DNA of 45,309 nucleotides, taken from NCBI GenBank assembly GCA_964443875.1, contig CAYUET010000024.1, positions 1 to 45,309 of the forward strand, in the 5' to 3' direction. A program made the position numbers and the translations under genes. Numbering within the stretch: the stretch's first letter is position 1; every line of letters begins with the position of its first letter. Under the pieces are notes generated by a model that saw only the letters and a list, made by a program, of their open reading frames with translations, made no database searches and was not told where the DNA came from. This stretch comes from CAYUET01 sp964443875 (GTDB lineage Bacteria > Auribacterota > JAFGBW01). Positions 16,882 to 24,933 of the stretch are shown here, one piece after another.

Positions 16882-17013
16882 TTCCAGTGAAAGTTCAATA
16901 AAAAACAGGGATTCTGACTTTTAACAGCAACTGGATAATTTTAAATCAAAGACAAAAAACAGGATAAAAGAATAGGGCGGTGTAAACTGATTTTTAGAAA
17001 TTGGAATATAAAA

Positions 17014-17084
17014 CTGCGGGACTTGGATTCGAACCAAGACTAGCGGAGTCAGAGTCCGCGATCCTACCATTAGACGATCCCGCA
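17014..17084 (-). tRNA. tRNA-Gln (anticodon CTG)
   Basis: 71 nt on the minus strand. Acceptor stem TGCGGGA/TCCCGCA is perfect, with discriminator G. The D loop contains AATGGTAG. The anticodon stem is GCGGA/TCCGC with loop CTCTGAC, giving anticodon CTG. The T arm CTTGG-TTCGAAT-CCAAG is perfect. The 3' CCA is not encoded (TTT follows). It reads CAG codons. All arms were folded by eye. Confidence 0.95.
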
Positions 17085-17121
17085 ATGTGATGGTCTTTTA
17101 ATACAAAAAAATATTCAGATA

Positions 17122-17137
17122 TTCAACGGTTTTCTTT
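17122..17137 (+). repeat. 16-base direct repeat, left copy
   Basis: TTCAACGGTTTTCTTT, identical to 17247-17262. The pair brackets the two-hairpin element S1 at a distance of 109 bases and could be an insertion-associated duplication. Confidence 0.75.
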
Positions 17138-17167
17138 AAATTATTTCAAATAAAAACGAACTTTTTT

Positions 17168-17235
17168 CACGCAAGCCCGTCGGATCGGGCATTGCACCCC
17201 GAATATTTGTCACTGCGTGCAAAATTCGGGATTAA
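17168..17235 (+). repeat. Two-hairpin element S, copy 1
   Basis: Hairpin 1: GCAA-GCCCG, loop TCGGAT, CGGGC-a-TTGC. Hairpin 2: CCCGAAT-a-TTTG-t-CAC, loop TGC, GTG-CAAA-ATTCGGG, followed by ATTA. The flanking single-stranded bases and both bulges are shared with copy 2 (44718-44796) while stem bases differ in pairs. It lies just past the 3' end of the GT4 gene and upstream of tRNA-Gln. Confidence 0.8.
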
Positions 17236-17246
17236 TCTACTATTTC

Positions 17247-17262
17247 TTCAACGGTTTTCTTT
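17247..17262 (+). repeat. 16-base direct repeat, right copy
   Basis: Exact match to 17122-17137, on the other side of element S1. The next bases diverge (GATTTTTAA against AAATTATT). Confidence 0.75.
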
Positions 17263-17289
17263 GATTTTTAAATTTTTTCTAAATTATTG

Positions 17290-18378
17290 TTATTTAACAA
17301 ATTCAGAAATAATCCGGCGCAGGGAATCCATGAACCGCTCTTCAGAAAACTGAAGAAGAGCCTCTCTAAAATCATCCGCCTTAAAGTTCATTTTTTCAGA
17401 TTCTGAAATTGTTTTGCACAAAGCAGATACCGTCTGCTCGTGAAAAAACACCCCGGTTTTTCCCGGTACAACCGTTTCTGTGACGCCACCCTGCCCGAAG
17501 GCGATGACCGGAGTTCCGCAGGCCATGGCTTCTAGGGGGACAATCCCGAAATCCTCCAGGCCCGGAAAAAGAAGGGCTTTGGCCTTTTTTAATAAATTCT
17601 GTTTTTCCTCATTGCTGACCCAGCCTAAAAACTCAGCAGAAGAAGGCGCCCTCTCCTTTAAAGCCTCGTATTCCGTGCCTGTGCCCGCGATTTTAAGCCT
17701 GAACCCCAGAGCCCGTGAAGCCTCCAGAGCAAGATCAATCCGCTTGTAGGGGACAAGAGCTGAAAGGACAAGGTAATAATCCTCTTTATCCGCACAGGGC
17801 GAAAAGGGGATCTCTACCGGAGGGCAGAGAACCGTTGATTCCCTTCCGTAGAATTCCTTAATCCTTTTTTGAACGGTCTGTGAAACAGCAATAAAACGGG
17901 TAACGGATTGAGTTGATCTCAAATCCCAGTTTTTCAGATATTCGAGAACCGGGTGCAGGAGCGTTCTCTTGAGAATGTTTTTCCCGAAATAATCCTCCCT
18001 CAGAAGCCAGACATAGCGCATGGGACTGAAGCAGTAGCACAGATGGGGAATACCCGGAGGCAAAACAACGTTCTTCGCCGCACAATGCGAGGTGGAAATC
18101 ACCAGATCATAGCCCCTGAAATCAAAGGCGCTGACCGCCTTCGGAAACAAAGGCAGATAATAGCGGTAAATCTGTGTCTTAAAGGGCATGTTCTGGATAA
18201 ATGAAAAATGAACAGGCCTCTTCCGGATCAGATCCGAAACATGGGATAATTCCCCATGAAGGGCATAAACCGGAGCCAGAGGAAACAGCCGGCAGAAATA
18301 TTCCAGGACTTTTTCCCCGCCCCGCATCCCGTTCAGCCAGTCGTGAACCAACGCGACTTTCAGTGAAGAAAAACTCAT
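17290..18378 (-). CDS. GT4-family glycosyltransferase
   Basis: 362 aa. N-terminal 'VALVHDWLNGMRGGEKVLEYFCRLFP' is the donor-independent Rossmann half typical of GT4 mannosyl/rhamnosyl-transferases. The C-terminal half carries 'YYLVLSALVPYKRIDLALEA', 'LKIAGTGTEYEALK' and the nucleotide-sugar EX7E block 'FPGLEDFGIVPLEAMACGTPVIAFGQGGVTETV'. It acts on the cytoplasmic side, probably building a surface polysaccharide or LPS. The start overlaps the end of the AsmA-like gene by four bases (ATGA), so it is part of the operon downstream of arn. The sugar and acceptor are unknown. Confidence 0.93.
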   Translation of the reverse strand: MSFSSLKVALVHDWLNGMRGGEKVLEYFCRLFPLAPVYALHGELSHVSDLIRKRPVHFSFIQNMPFKTQIYRYYLPLFPKAVSAFDFRGYDLVISTSHCAAKNVVLPPGIPHLCYCFSPMRYVWLLREDYFGKNILKRTLLHPVLEYLKNWDLRSTQSVTRFIAVSQTVQKRIKEFYGRESTVLCPPVEIPFSPCADKEDYYLVLSALVPYKRIDLALEASRALGFRLKIAGTGTEYEALKERAPSSAEFLGWVSNEEKQNLLKKAKALLFPGLEDFGIVPLEAMACGTPVIAFGQGGVTETVVPGKTGVFFHEQTVSALCKTISESEKMNFKADDFREALLQFSEERFMDSLRRIISEFVK

Positions 18379-19544
18379 GATTCCAGATCCATGGCCGCTT
18401 CTTCGCTTAACTCGGACAGAGACTCCTCTTCCGGAACATCCGCCCCGTCCTTGTATTCGGTGTCCTTTTCCGATTTTTTTCCATAAATTTTGCGGGGCAA
18501 CCCCAGAAGCGCCGTATTAAACACCTTCTCAACAAGAGAAAAAGTATCCTTGGCAAGAGAAACCGGCGCCTTCAGAAGAAAACCTTTGGCAAGCGCCCCA
18601 AGGCGGATCCTGGGATGAGAGGCTTCCCCGTAAATCATAAAATCCAGCTCCAGATGCTTATTGTTCTTTTCCATCATGCCTAAAAAACTCTGGTAGGAAA
18701 GCCCGAGCACCGTTGAAAAAATACTCTCATTAAAGGCGTCGAAATTCAGATTAAAGGCATTGACATACAGATACCCCTTGATCAGCCCCAGATGATTTTC
18801 CAGATTTAAAATATAAGAGCCTGTACCCTCTTTAATCTTCAGGTTTGTGAATTCAACCTGATAAACCCCTACACGCGTAAAATCACAGTCCTTTGCGAAA
18901 ACCGAAACATCAAAATCCGTATACTTGCTTTTCATGCCGAAATTCATTCTGCAGAAATAACGGGAATCCTTGTGCATCTTATCCTCCAGAATGCCCTTGA
19001 TCCGGATGATTTCCGAAACACGGTCTACCACAACCGTTCCTCTCCTGGCGGTAAGGGCTATGTCCTGGTTGGGAAGAATGTCTTCATCGATAAAACGGGT
19101 GTCGTAATTAAGAAGAATGATCTTGTCCAGTGTCACCTTCCATTTGGAACCGTCATTATATTCCTTGATAAAATCAGGAAAAAAGGCGGCCTTTTTGTCT
19201 TTTTTGTGAATGATCCAGACCCCGTCCTCAATATACATCTCGCGGATGGGCAGGATCTGACGAAAAATATTCGGGAAGCCGAAACGCACTCTGAAATTTT
19301 TGATGGTGGATTTCTTATCCTTATGATGAAAAACAACATCTTTCACTTCCGCGGTCAGAGTAAACCAGTTGATACGGTATTCACTGAAGGTCACCCTTGC
19401 CGTTACTCTTTTTTGAATGAGGCACCTCACCTGTTCAAGAATGAAATCCTCCCCGAAGCAGTGAAGAAAAATCGCAAGGGAAGCAGTCAAAAGCAGGCTT
19501 CCAAAAAAAGCAAAAAGAAAACGGTCCACCCATTTCATAATCAT
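18375..19544 (-). CDS. AsmA-like envelope protein
   Basis: 389 aa from ATG 19544, eight bases after AAAGG; GTG 19553 touches the SD and is unlikely. One N-terminal TM helix ('FLFAFFGSLLLTASLAIFLHCF') precedes a long beta-rich periplasmic region. This region has the AsmA/DUF748 character 'ITARVTFSEYRINWFTLTAEVKDVVFHHKDKKSTIKNFRVRFGFPNIF' (first residues approximate) and 'REMYIEDGVWIIHKK'. AsmA-like proteins are linked to lipid transport and outer-membrane assembly. The C-terminus is acidic. It precedes and overlaps the GT4 gene. It lies ~200 bases downstream of arnD, separated by repeat R2, so transcription may or may not continue from arn. Assignment to AsmA is by pattern, moderate confidence. 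Confidence 0.65.
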   Translation of the reverse strand: MIMKWVDRFLFAFFGSLLLTASLAIFLHCFGEDFILEQVRCLIQKRVTARVTFSEYRINWFTLTAEVKDVVFHHKDKKSTIKNFRVRFGFPNIFRQILPIREMYIEDGVWIIHKKDKKAAFFPDFIKEYNDGSKWKVTLDKIILLNYDTRFIDEDILPNQDIALTARRGTVVVDRVSEIIRIKGILEDKMHKDSRYFCRMNFGMKSKYTDFDVSVFAKDCDFTRVGVYQVEFTNLKIKEGTGSYILNLENHLGLIKGYLYVNAFNLNFDAFNESIFSTVLGLSYQSFLGMMEKNNKHLELDFMIYGEASHPRIRLGALAKGFLLKAPVSLAKDTFSLVEKVFNTALLGLPRKIYGKKSEKDTEYKDGADVPEEESLSELSEEAAMDLES

Positions 19545-19655
19545 TGTCAGCACCTTTGTTGAAGGTTTTAAAGATTCATAGCGAAGATTACCGCTTTACG
19601 TCAACGAGGTTTTTTAATCTCATCGGGTTTGATTCCCCCTCAGCTTGCTTTAGCC

Positions 19656-19711
19656 TGTCATTTCGAGTGGCAGCGAGAAATCCAGATTCCTCACGTTCGT
19701 TCGGAATGACA
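19656..19711 (-). repeat. Dispersed palindromic repeat R, copy 2
   Basis: Inverse orientation: TGTCATTTCGAGTGGCAGCG...CGTTCGGAATGACA. On the minus strand the similarity to copies 3 and 4 continues beyond the core (GGCTAAAGCAAGCTG, then GGGGAATCAAACCC and ATGAGATTAAAA). It occupies most of the gap between arnD and the AsmA-like gene. Confidence 0.85.
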
Positions 19712-19742
19712 TTCGATATCTCGTATCCTGCTTTGGGGTAAT

Positions 19743-20642
19743 TCATTCATTGCTTTTCTCTTTTTGCATTCCGAGCCATCCTTCTCTTCCGGGAATCGAA
19801 GCCTGAACCATTTCCGCAGCCGGAATCTTACCTTCACAATCTCCAAGAAGACTTCCCAGGGGAACAAATTCCCCGCCTTCACTTTTTACCCTCTCCACGA
19901 AATCCTGAAACAGGGCATGAACCGCCAGTCCCTCCGCTTCAGCATGAACAGTCAGAACAGGAAAGGCAGCGGTTTTGACCTGATCCAGCATAAAGGAATT
20001 ATAATTCTCGGACGTGATGCCGTTTCTGCCGATCACCTCGTCATAGGTGGGAAGCGTGGTCGGGATCTGGGGTTGTGCGGCAGGAATCTTTCCAATCAGG
20101 GGATAAAAGGGCGAATGCCCGCGGCAGTCACTGTTGAATTGAAAGTCCAGCTTTTCCTTTACGGAGAGAACCGTTTCATTGCATTTCCAGGCAGGACAGG
20201 CTGAAGAGATTGGGGCTTTTCCCAAAAGGGAGGCAAGCAGTTCAACTCCCCGGGTCAGTTCTTTTTCAACAAAAGCTTTTCCCGCCTTGCCGATACGGGT
20301 CTGCCAGGCATGATGATCCCAGGCATGAAGCCCGATTTCATGACCCTGTGCATGGGCTTCACGGATGATATCGGCGCATTTTTCACCGATTATGGGCCCG
20401 GGCCAGAGCGTTCCCTTAAAAAGAATATCCCAGCCGTAAAGCCCGGACGCATTACTTTTCAGCATTTTCATCAGAAAAGCAGGATTAAACAGGCGGAATA
20501 AATGCCGCCCCATATTGTCCGGACCCACGGAAAAATAAAAGGTCGCCTTGATTCCCTGAGACTCAAAAAGCCTTAAAAGAGGCCTGACCCCCAGACGGGT
20601 TCCCCGAAAGGTATCCACATCAATTTTTAAACCGATCTTCAC
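19743..20642 (-). CDS. arnD: ArnD: 4-deoxy-4-formamido-L-arabinose-P-undecaprenol deformylase
   Basis: 299 aa, usual length. It is a NodB-type polysaccharide deacetylase: 'GLKIDVDTFRGTRLGVRPLLRLFESQGIKATFYFSVGPDNMGRHLFRL' contains the catalytic/metal Asp pair, and 'GHEIGLHAWDHHAWQ' the metal-binding histidines. 'CPAWKCNETVL' and 'NSDCRGHSPFYP' are ArnD-like. It removes the formyl group from Ara4FN-undecaprenyl phosphate before transfer to lipid A. ATG overlaps the arnA stop (ATGA), so expression is coupled. The gene order B-C-A-D equals that of Enterobacteria, but arnT, arnE and arnF are absent downstream. Confidence 0.93.
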   Translation of the reverse strand: MKIGLKIDVDTFRGTRLGVRPLLRLFESQGIKATFYFSVGPDNMGRHLFRLFNPAFLMKMLKSNASGLYGWDILFKGTLWPGPIIGEKCADIIREAHAQGHEIGLHAWDHHAWQTRIGKAGKAFVEKELTRGVELLASLLGKAPISSACPAWKCNETVLSVKEKLDFQFNSDCRGHSPFYPLIGKIPAAQPQIPTTLPTYDEVIGRNGITSENYNSFMLDQVKTAAFPVLTVHAEAEGLAVHALFQDFVERVKSEGGEFVPLGSLLGDCEGKIPAAEMVQASIPGREGWLGMQKEKSNE

Positions 20643-22633
20643 TTGGAAGCTTGAATGCGCTCGACTGTTTCCCTTAAAAAGAAATCCAGGGTCTCGTCCA
20701 GAGATTGTTCAAAGCCGACAGAGGGCGTCCAGTTCAAGATGGTCTTTGCCTTTTGAATGGAGGGTTTTCTGAACTCCACATCCTGGTATCCGCCTTTGCC
20801 GTAGTACTGCAGGCTTTCAACATCCTTCATGCCGCAAAAATCCGGGAAATAGGAACGAAGAGGATGCTTTTCAAATTTAGCCGTCAGAACTTCCGCCAGT
20901 TCGCGGATGCTTAAATTATTATCCGGGTTCCCCACATTGAAGATCTGCTGGCTGGCTTTTCCGCCTTCATTCGCAATGATTCTGTATAAACATTCCACAC
21001 CGTCCTTCACATCCGTGAAGCAGCGCTTCTGTTTGCCTCCGTCCACCAGAAGAATCGGAGTTCCTTCCACCAGATTCAAAATCAGCTGGGTGATGACCCG
21101 GGAGCTTCCGATACGCGCGGAATCCAGGCTGTCAAGCCTGGGGCCGATCCAGTTAAAGGGACGAAACAAGGTGAACTTCAGGTTTTCATGCTGGCCATAG
21201 GCCCAGATCACCCGGTCTAAAAGCTGTTTGGAACAGGAATAGATCCATCTCTGCATGCGGATCGGCCCCACCACCAGATTGGATGTATCTTCATCAAATT
21301 CCTCGTCTCCGCACATTCCATAGACTTCCGAAGTGGAGGGGAAAATGATCCTTTTGCCATAACGCACGCAGTAGCGAACAATTCTTAAATTTTCCTCAAA
21401 ATCAAGGCTGAAGACTTTAAGAGGATTCCGCACATATTCCTTCGGGGTGGCAATGGCGACAAGAGGAAGAACCACATCGCATTTGCGCACATGGTATTCA
21501 ATCCATTCCCTGTTGATGGAAATGTCCCCTTCCTCAAAATGAAACCCCTTGCGATCCATTAAACGGGTAATCTTGTCATGGTAAAGATCCATGCCGTGAA
21601 CTTCATAACCGCCGGCATTCAGAAGCCTCTCGCTCAGGGCATTCCCGATAAAACCGTTGACCCCTAGAATTAAAACTCTCACAGGCCTTTTCTGAACCAT
21701 GGTATGCCTGGACAGGTTCCCCAGGCGCATTTTTTCTATCCAGCCCTGTTCTTCCGCCATCTGAATGCCGGACATGTAAAGTCCGCCTTTCTCCTGAACG
21801 AAATCAAGAACCAGGGAATCTTTTCCGCAGGCAACAACCAGGGGATTCGCCGATACCACGGTTCCCGGCAATTCCGTATTGTCAGCCTTTTTAACCGATG
21901 CCTTCCATATGAAAATTTTCCTTTCGCCCAGAACAGAGTAAGCGCCGGGATAAGGAAGCGTTACCGCACGGATGAGGTTGCGGATTTCCGTTGCGGACCT
22001 GGTCCAGTCGATCAGCCCGTCTTCCGGCTTTCTGCCGCCGAAATAAGTGGCTTTTTTATGATCCTGAGGCGTGCGCGGCGCATTGCCTTTAACCAGTTTC
22101 GGTAAAACCTCATCCAGAAGAATATGAGAAGAGGCCACCAGCTTCCCCATAAGGGTCTGAGCCGTATCGTCCTCACCAATCTCAACCTTTTTCTGGCCGA
22201 CAATATCTCCGTTGTCCGGCTTGGGCGTCATGTAATGAAGCGTGACTCCTGTTTCCTTTTCACCATGAACCAGAACCCAGTTCAAAGGACAGCGTCCGCG
22301 GTATTTGGGAAGCAGAGAGCCGTGAAGATTCAGGGCTCCCAGGGGAGCCAGATCCAGCACCTCTTTTTTAATCATGTTCCGGTAATAAAAGGAAAAAAGA
22401 ATATCCGGCTTCAGGGCTTTGATTTTTTCGATCCAGATGGGATGATTGACATTTTCCGGCGCATAGACCGGAATGCCGTGAAGGGAGGCCTTCTCTGCAG
22501 GAGAATCAAACCAGCGGTTTTCATGCGGGTCGTCACGGTGGGTAAATACGGCCAGAATTTCTATCCCGTTTCTGATTAAGGCTTCTATCCCGGCACAGCC
22601 GATGTTGTGATAAGCAAAAATTACGGCTTTCAT
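20639..22633 (-). CDS. arnA: ArnA: bifunctional UDP-Ara4N formyltransferase / UDP-GlcA C4'' decarboxylase
   Basis: 664 aa from ATG 22633, seven bases after GGGAG and one base after the arnC stop; a longer frame reaching 22807 lies within arnC and is discarded. N-terminal domain (1-300): N10-formyl-THF transferase, with 'NLHGSLLPKYRGRCPLNWVLVHGE' (catalytic Asn/His) and 'TPKPDNGDIVGQ' (catalytic Asp). C-terminal domain (~315-660): short-chain dehydrogenase, with 'VLILGVNGFIGNALSERLL' NAD+ motif, 'PSTSEVYGM' and 'RMQRWIYSCSKQLLDRVIWAYG' (YxxxK-like). It makes UDP-Ara4O and then UDP-Ara4FN in the cytoplasm. Full length and intact. Confidence 0.96.
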   Translation of the reverse strand: MKAVIFAYHNIGCAGIEALIRNGIEILAVFTHRDDPHENRWFDSPAEKASLHGIPVYAPENVNHPIWIEKIKALKPDILFSFYYRNMIKKEVLDLAPLGALNLHGSLLPKYRGRCPLNWVLVHGEKETGVTLHYMTPKPDNGDIVGQKKVEIGEDDTAQTLMGKLVASSHILLDEVLPKLVKGNAPRTPQDHKKATYFGGRKPEDGLIDWTRSATEIRNLIRAVTLPYPGAYSVLGERKIFIWKASVKKADNTELPGTVVSANPLVVACGKDSLVLDFVQEKGGLYMSGIQMAEEQGWIEKMRLGNLSRHTMVQKRPVRVLILGVNGFIGNALSERLLNAGGYEVHGMDLYHDKITRLMDRKGFHFEEGDISINREWIEYHVRKCDVVLPLVAIATPKEYVRNPLKVFSLDFEENLRIVRYCVRYGKRIIFPSTSEVYGMCGDEEFDEDTSNLVVGPIRMQRWIYSCSKQLLDRVIWAYGQHENLKFTLFRPFNWIGPRLDSLDSARIGSSRVITQLILNLVEGTPILLVDGGKQKRCFTDVKDGVECLYRIIANEGGKASQQIFNVGNPDNNLSIRELAEVLTAKFEKHPLRSYFPDFCGMKDVESLQYYGKGGYQDVEFRKPSIQKAKTILNWTPSVGFEQSLDETLDFFLRETVERIQASK

Positions 22634-22634
22634 A

Positions 22635-23579
22635 TTACTCCCTGTCTCCCCCTTGAATGTCATGAATGATAAAGCGTGGCCTTGCGCGAACATCCGTATA
22701 AATTCTTCCGATGTATTCACCCAAAAGCCCGAGTCCGATAAATTGAGCTCCGATAAAAAAGAAAAGAACGGCAAACAGAGTAAACACTCCATGAACCGCC
22801 CAGACATCTCCGAAGATCAACCGTAAAACAACTAAAAAAAAAGCAAGCCCAAGCCCTACCGCAGAAATAACAAAACCGAAAAAAGTCAGAACCCTTAAAG
22901 GCATGGAAGTCATGCAGGTCACCAGATCAAAATATAGATTAATCAGCTTGAAAATACTGTACTTGGATTCCCCCTGGGTCCGGGCATGATGCGCGACATC
23001 GATCTCTATTGTTTTTTTGGCAAACATGTTGGCCAGGACAGGAATAAACGTGCTTCTTTCATTGCACTGCAGGATGGCATCAATTACACTTCGGCTATAC
23101 CCCCGGAGCATGCAGCCATAGTCGGTCATGCTTATGCCCGTCACGGCGACTGTGAGCCGGTTGGTCAGATAGGAAAAAAACTTTCTGAAAAAGGAATCGT
23201 CCCTTGCCACCCTTTTGCCGGCAACCACATCGTAGCCTTCCTTAAGTTTTTCAACAAGTTTCAGAATCTCTTCCGGGGGGTTCTGCAAATCCGCATCCAG
23301 AGTAACAATATAGTTCCCTTTCAATTTTGAAAAACCGGCAAGAATGGCATTGTGCTGACCATAATTACGGTTCAGAAAAATACCAATCACATTTTTATTT
23401 TCTTTTACCGCTTTTTCAATCACTTCCCTGGAATGATCCCGGCTGCCGTCATCCACCATGATGAATTCATAGGGCAGAGACAGAGTCCCGCAGGCTTTCA
23501 GCACCCTGTCCACCAGTTCAGGCAGATTCTGACTTTCATTATAAACAGGAATAACAACGGAGACTAAATCCTGGCTCAT
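22635..23579 (-). CDS. arnC: ArnC: undecaprenyl-phosphate Ara4FN transferase
   Basis: 314 aa. GT2 catalytic domain (1-225): 'VSVVIPVYNESQNLPELVDRVLKACG', 'YEFIMVDDGSRDHSREVIEKAV', 'LDADLQNPPEEILKLVEKL' (DxD region), 'RTQGESKYSIFKL' (QGxSKY-type block). Two C-terminal TM helices follow ('VLTFFGFVISAVGLGLAFFLVVLRLIF' and 'FTLFAVLFFFIGAQFIGLGLLGEYIGRIY'). It attaches Ara4FN to undecaprenyl phosphate at the inner membrane. The context between arnB and arnA distinguishes it from generic DPM-like transferases. The start is two bases after the arnB stop. Confidence 0.94.
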   Translation of the reverse strand: MSQDLVSVVIPVYNESQNLPELVDRVLKACGTLSLPYEFIMVDDGSRDHSREVIEKAVKENKNVIGIFLNRNYGQHNAILAGFSKLKGNYIVTLDADLQNPPEEILKLVEKLKEGYDVVAGKRVARDDSFFRKFFSYLTNRLTVAVTGISMTDYGCMLRGYSRSVIDAILQCNERSTFIPVLANMFAKKTIEIDVAHHARTQGESKYSIFKLINLYFDLVTCMTSMPLRVLTFFGFVISAVGLGLAFFLVVLRLIFGDVWAVHGVFTLFAVLFFFIGAQFIGLGLLGEYIGRIYTDVRARPRFIIHDIQGGDRE

Positions 23580-23581
23580 GA

Positions 23582-24739
23582 TTATTTCACCCCGGACAGA
23601 ATATCTTTAATCGCATTCACAACATCCTTCACATCTTTTTCCTTCATCGTCGGGAAAAGAGGAAGGGAAAGCATACGTTCGGTAACGTGTTCGGTATGGG
23701 GCAGCCTGCCCTTCTGGTAGCCGTAATGCTCACGGTAATACTGATGCAGATGTGCCGCATGAAAATGCATACCTGAACCAATGTTGCGTTTTTTCAGTTC
23801 TTCGATGAATTCGTTGCGGGTCATTTTGATTTTTTCAAGATCCAGCTGAATGATGAATAAATGCCAGCAGTGCTTATGCGGATAAGCAGGCATTCCCAGA
23901 ATTTTGATTTCTTCAACATTTTTCAGATGCTTCTCATAGGATTTGAAAAGCACTTCCCGTTTGCTGTTCATTTTCTCAATTTTAGCAAGCTGAGTTAAAC
24001 CCAGAGCCGCAAGAAGATCCGTAAAATTATATTTATACCCAGGCTCCATGACTTCAACCACCGGGGAATCCATTTTTTTATACCTGGCCCAGGCGTCTTT
24101 ATCCATGCCGTGAAATTTGTAGCGTCTGATCTTTTTGATGAATTCCTCATCGTGACAGCAGACCATTCCGCCTTCACCGGTTGTCATATTTTTAATGGGG
24201 TGAAAACTGTAAACGGAGATTCCTTCAGTACCTATTTTTCTGCCTTTATACTCTGTACCTATGGAATGGGCGGCATCTGCAATCAGGGTAAAGCCATAAT
24301 GCCTTGCCAGCTCGTTGAATCCGTCCATATCCGCGGGTGCGCCTGCAAAATGTACAGGAATCACCGCTTTGGTTTTCGGAGTAATCAGGGGTTTGATCAT
24401 TTCAGGGGTCATCATCAGAGTGGAAGGGTCAATATCCGCCAGAACAGGTTTTGCCCCTGCCATATCTATCAGATTAAGAGTGGAAACCCAGGTCATGGAA
24501 GGGGTTATCACTTCATCCCCTTTGCCTATATTCAGGGCTTTCAGAACCAGGTGCATCCCAGCGGTTGCAGAGGTTAACGCACAGGCATAAGGAGCCCCCA
24601 CGTAATCCCCGAAGGCTTTCTCAAACTCGGCGGCTTTGGGGCCAGTGGTAATCCATAAAGATTTTAATACATTTACAACAGCCTGAATATCATCCTTCTC
24701 AATGCAGGGCAAAGAAAAGGGCAACATTTTTTCTCTCAT
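23582..24739 (-). CDS. arnB: ArnB: UDP-Ara4O aminotransferase
   Basis: 385 aa from ATG 24739 ('MREKMLPFSLPCIEKDDIQAV'), the usual ArnB start; an upstream TTG frame (24796) adds 19 unlikely residues. It is a DegT/DnrJ/EryC1 (AHBA-type) PLP aminotransferase: 'ALTSATAGMHLVLKALNIGKGDEVITPSMTW', 'ADAAHSIGTEYKGRKIG', PLP lysine in 'SVYSFHPIKNMTTGEGG', and 'GSGMHFHAAHLHQYYRE' (the Arg/His substrate region). It transfers the amino group from glutamate to UDP-Ara4O, making UDP-Ara4N. First gene of the arn cluster, divergent from the sensor kinase at 24934. Confidence 0.95.
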   Translation of the reverse strand: MREKMLPFSLPCIEKDDIQAVVNVLKSLWITTGPKAAEFEKAFGDYVGAPYACALTSATAGMHLVLKALNIGKGDEVITPSMTWVSTLNLIDMAGAKPVLADIDPSTLMMTPEMIKPLITPKTKAVIPVHFAGAPADMDGFNELARHYGFTLIADAAHSIGTEYKGRKIGTEGISVYSFHPIKNMTTGEGGMVCCHDEEFIKKIRRYKFHGMDKDAWARYKKMDSPVVEVMEPGYKYNFTDLLAALGLTQLAKIEKMNSKREVLFKSYEKHLKNVEEIKILGMPAYPHKHCWHLFIIQLDLEKIKMTRNEFIEELKKRNIGSGMHFHAAHLHQYYREHYGYQKGRLPHTEHVTERMLSLPLFPTMKEKDVKDVVNAIKDILSGVK

Positions 24740-24933
24740 ATATTTGTCTTTCTGTAAAAAATAATTATCTTTGTTCTTTTCATAAAATCTCGTCAACAGT
24801 TTTAACTTAAAAATCCCTGTCTTAGTCCAGAAGATTGTTTGAAATTAAAAGAATTTCATATTAATAGTGGATGATCTATATGAAACAATACTATAGTTCA
24901 ACCTTTTGAAGGATAAACAGCAGAAAAAAAAGG

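Noticed and set aside
22634..22807. Extended N-terminus of ArnA into arnC
   Set aside because: It would overlap arnC by 170 bases. ATG 22633 has GGGAG at good spacing and gives the standard ArnA N-terminus 'MKAVIFAYHNIG'.
24839..24880. Promoter for the LytS-type kinase (TTGAAA with TA-rich -10)
   Set aside because: The region is very AT-rich and many such matches occur by chance; I cannot support one specific site.
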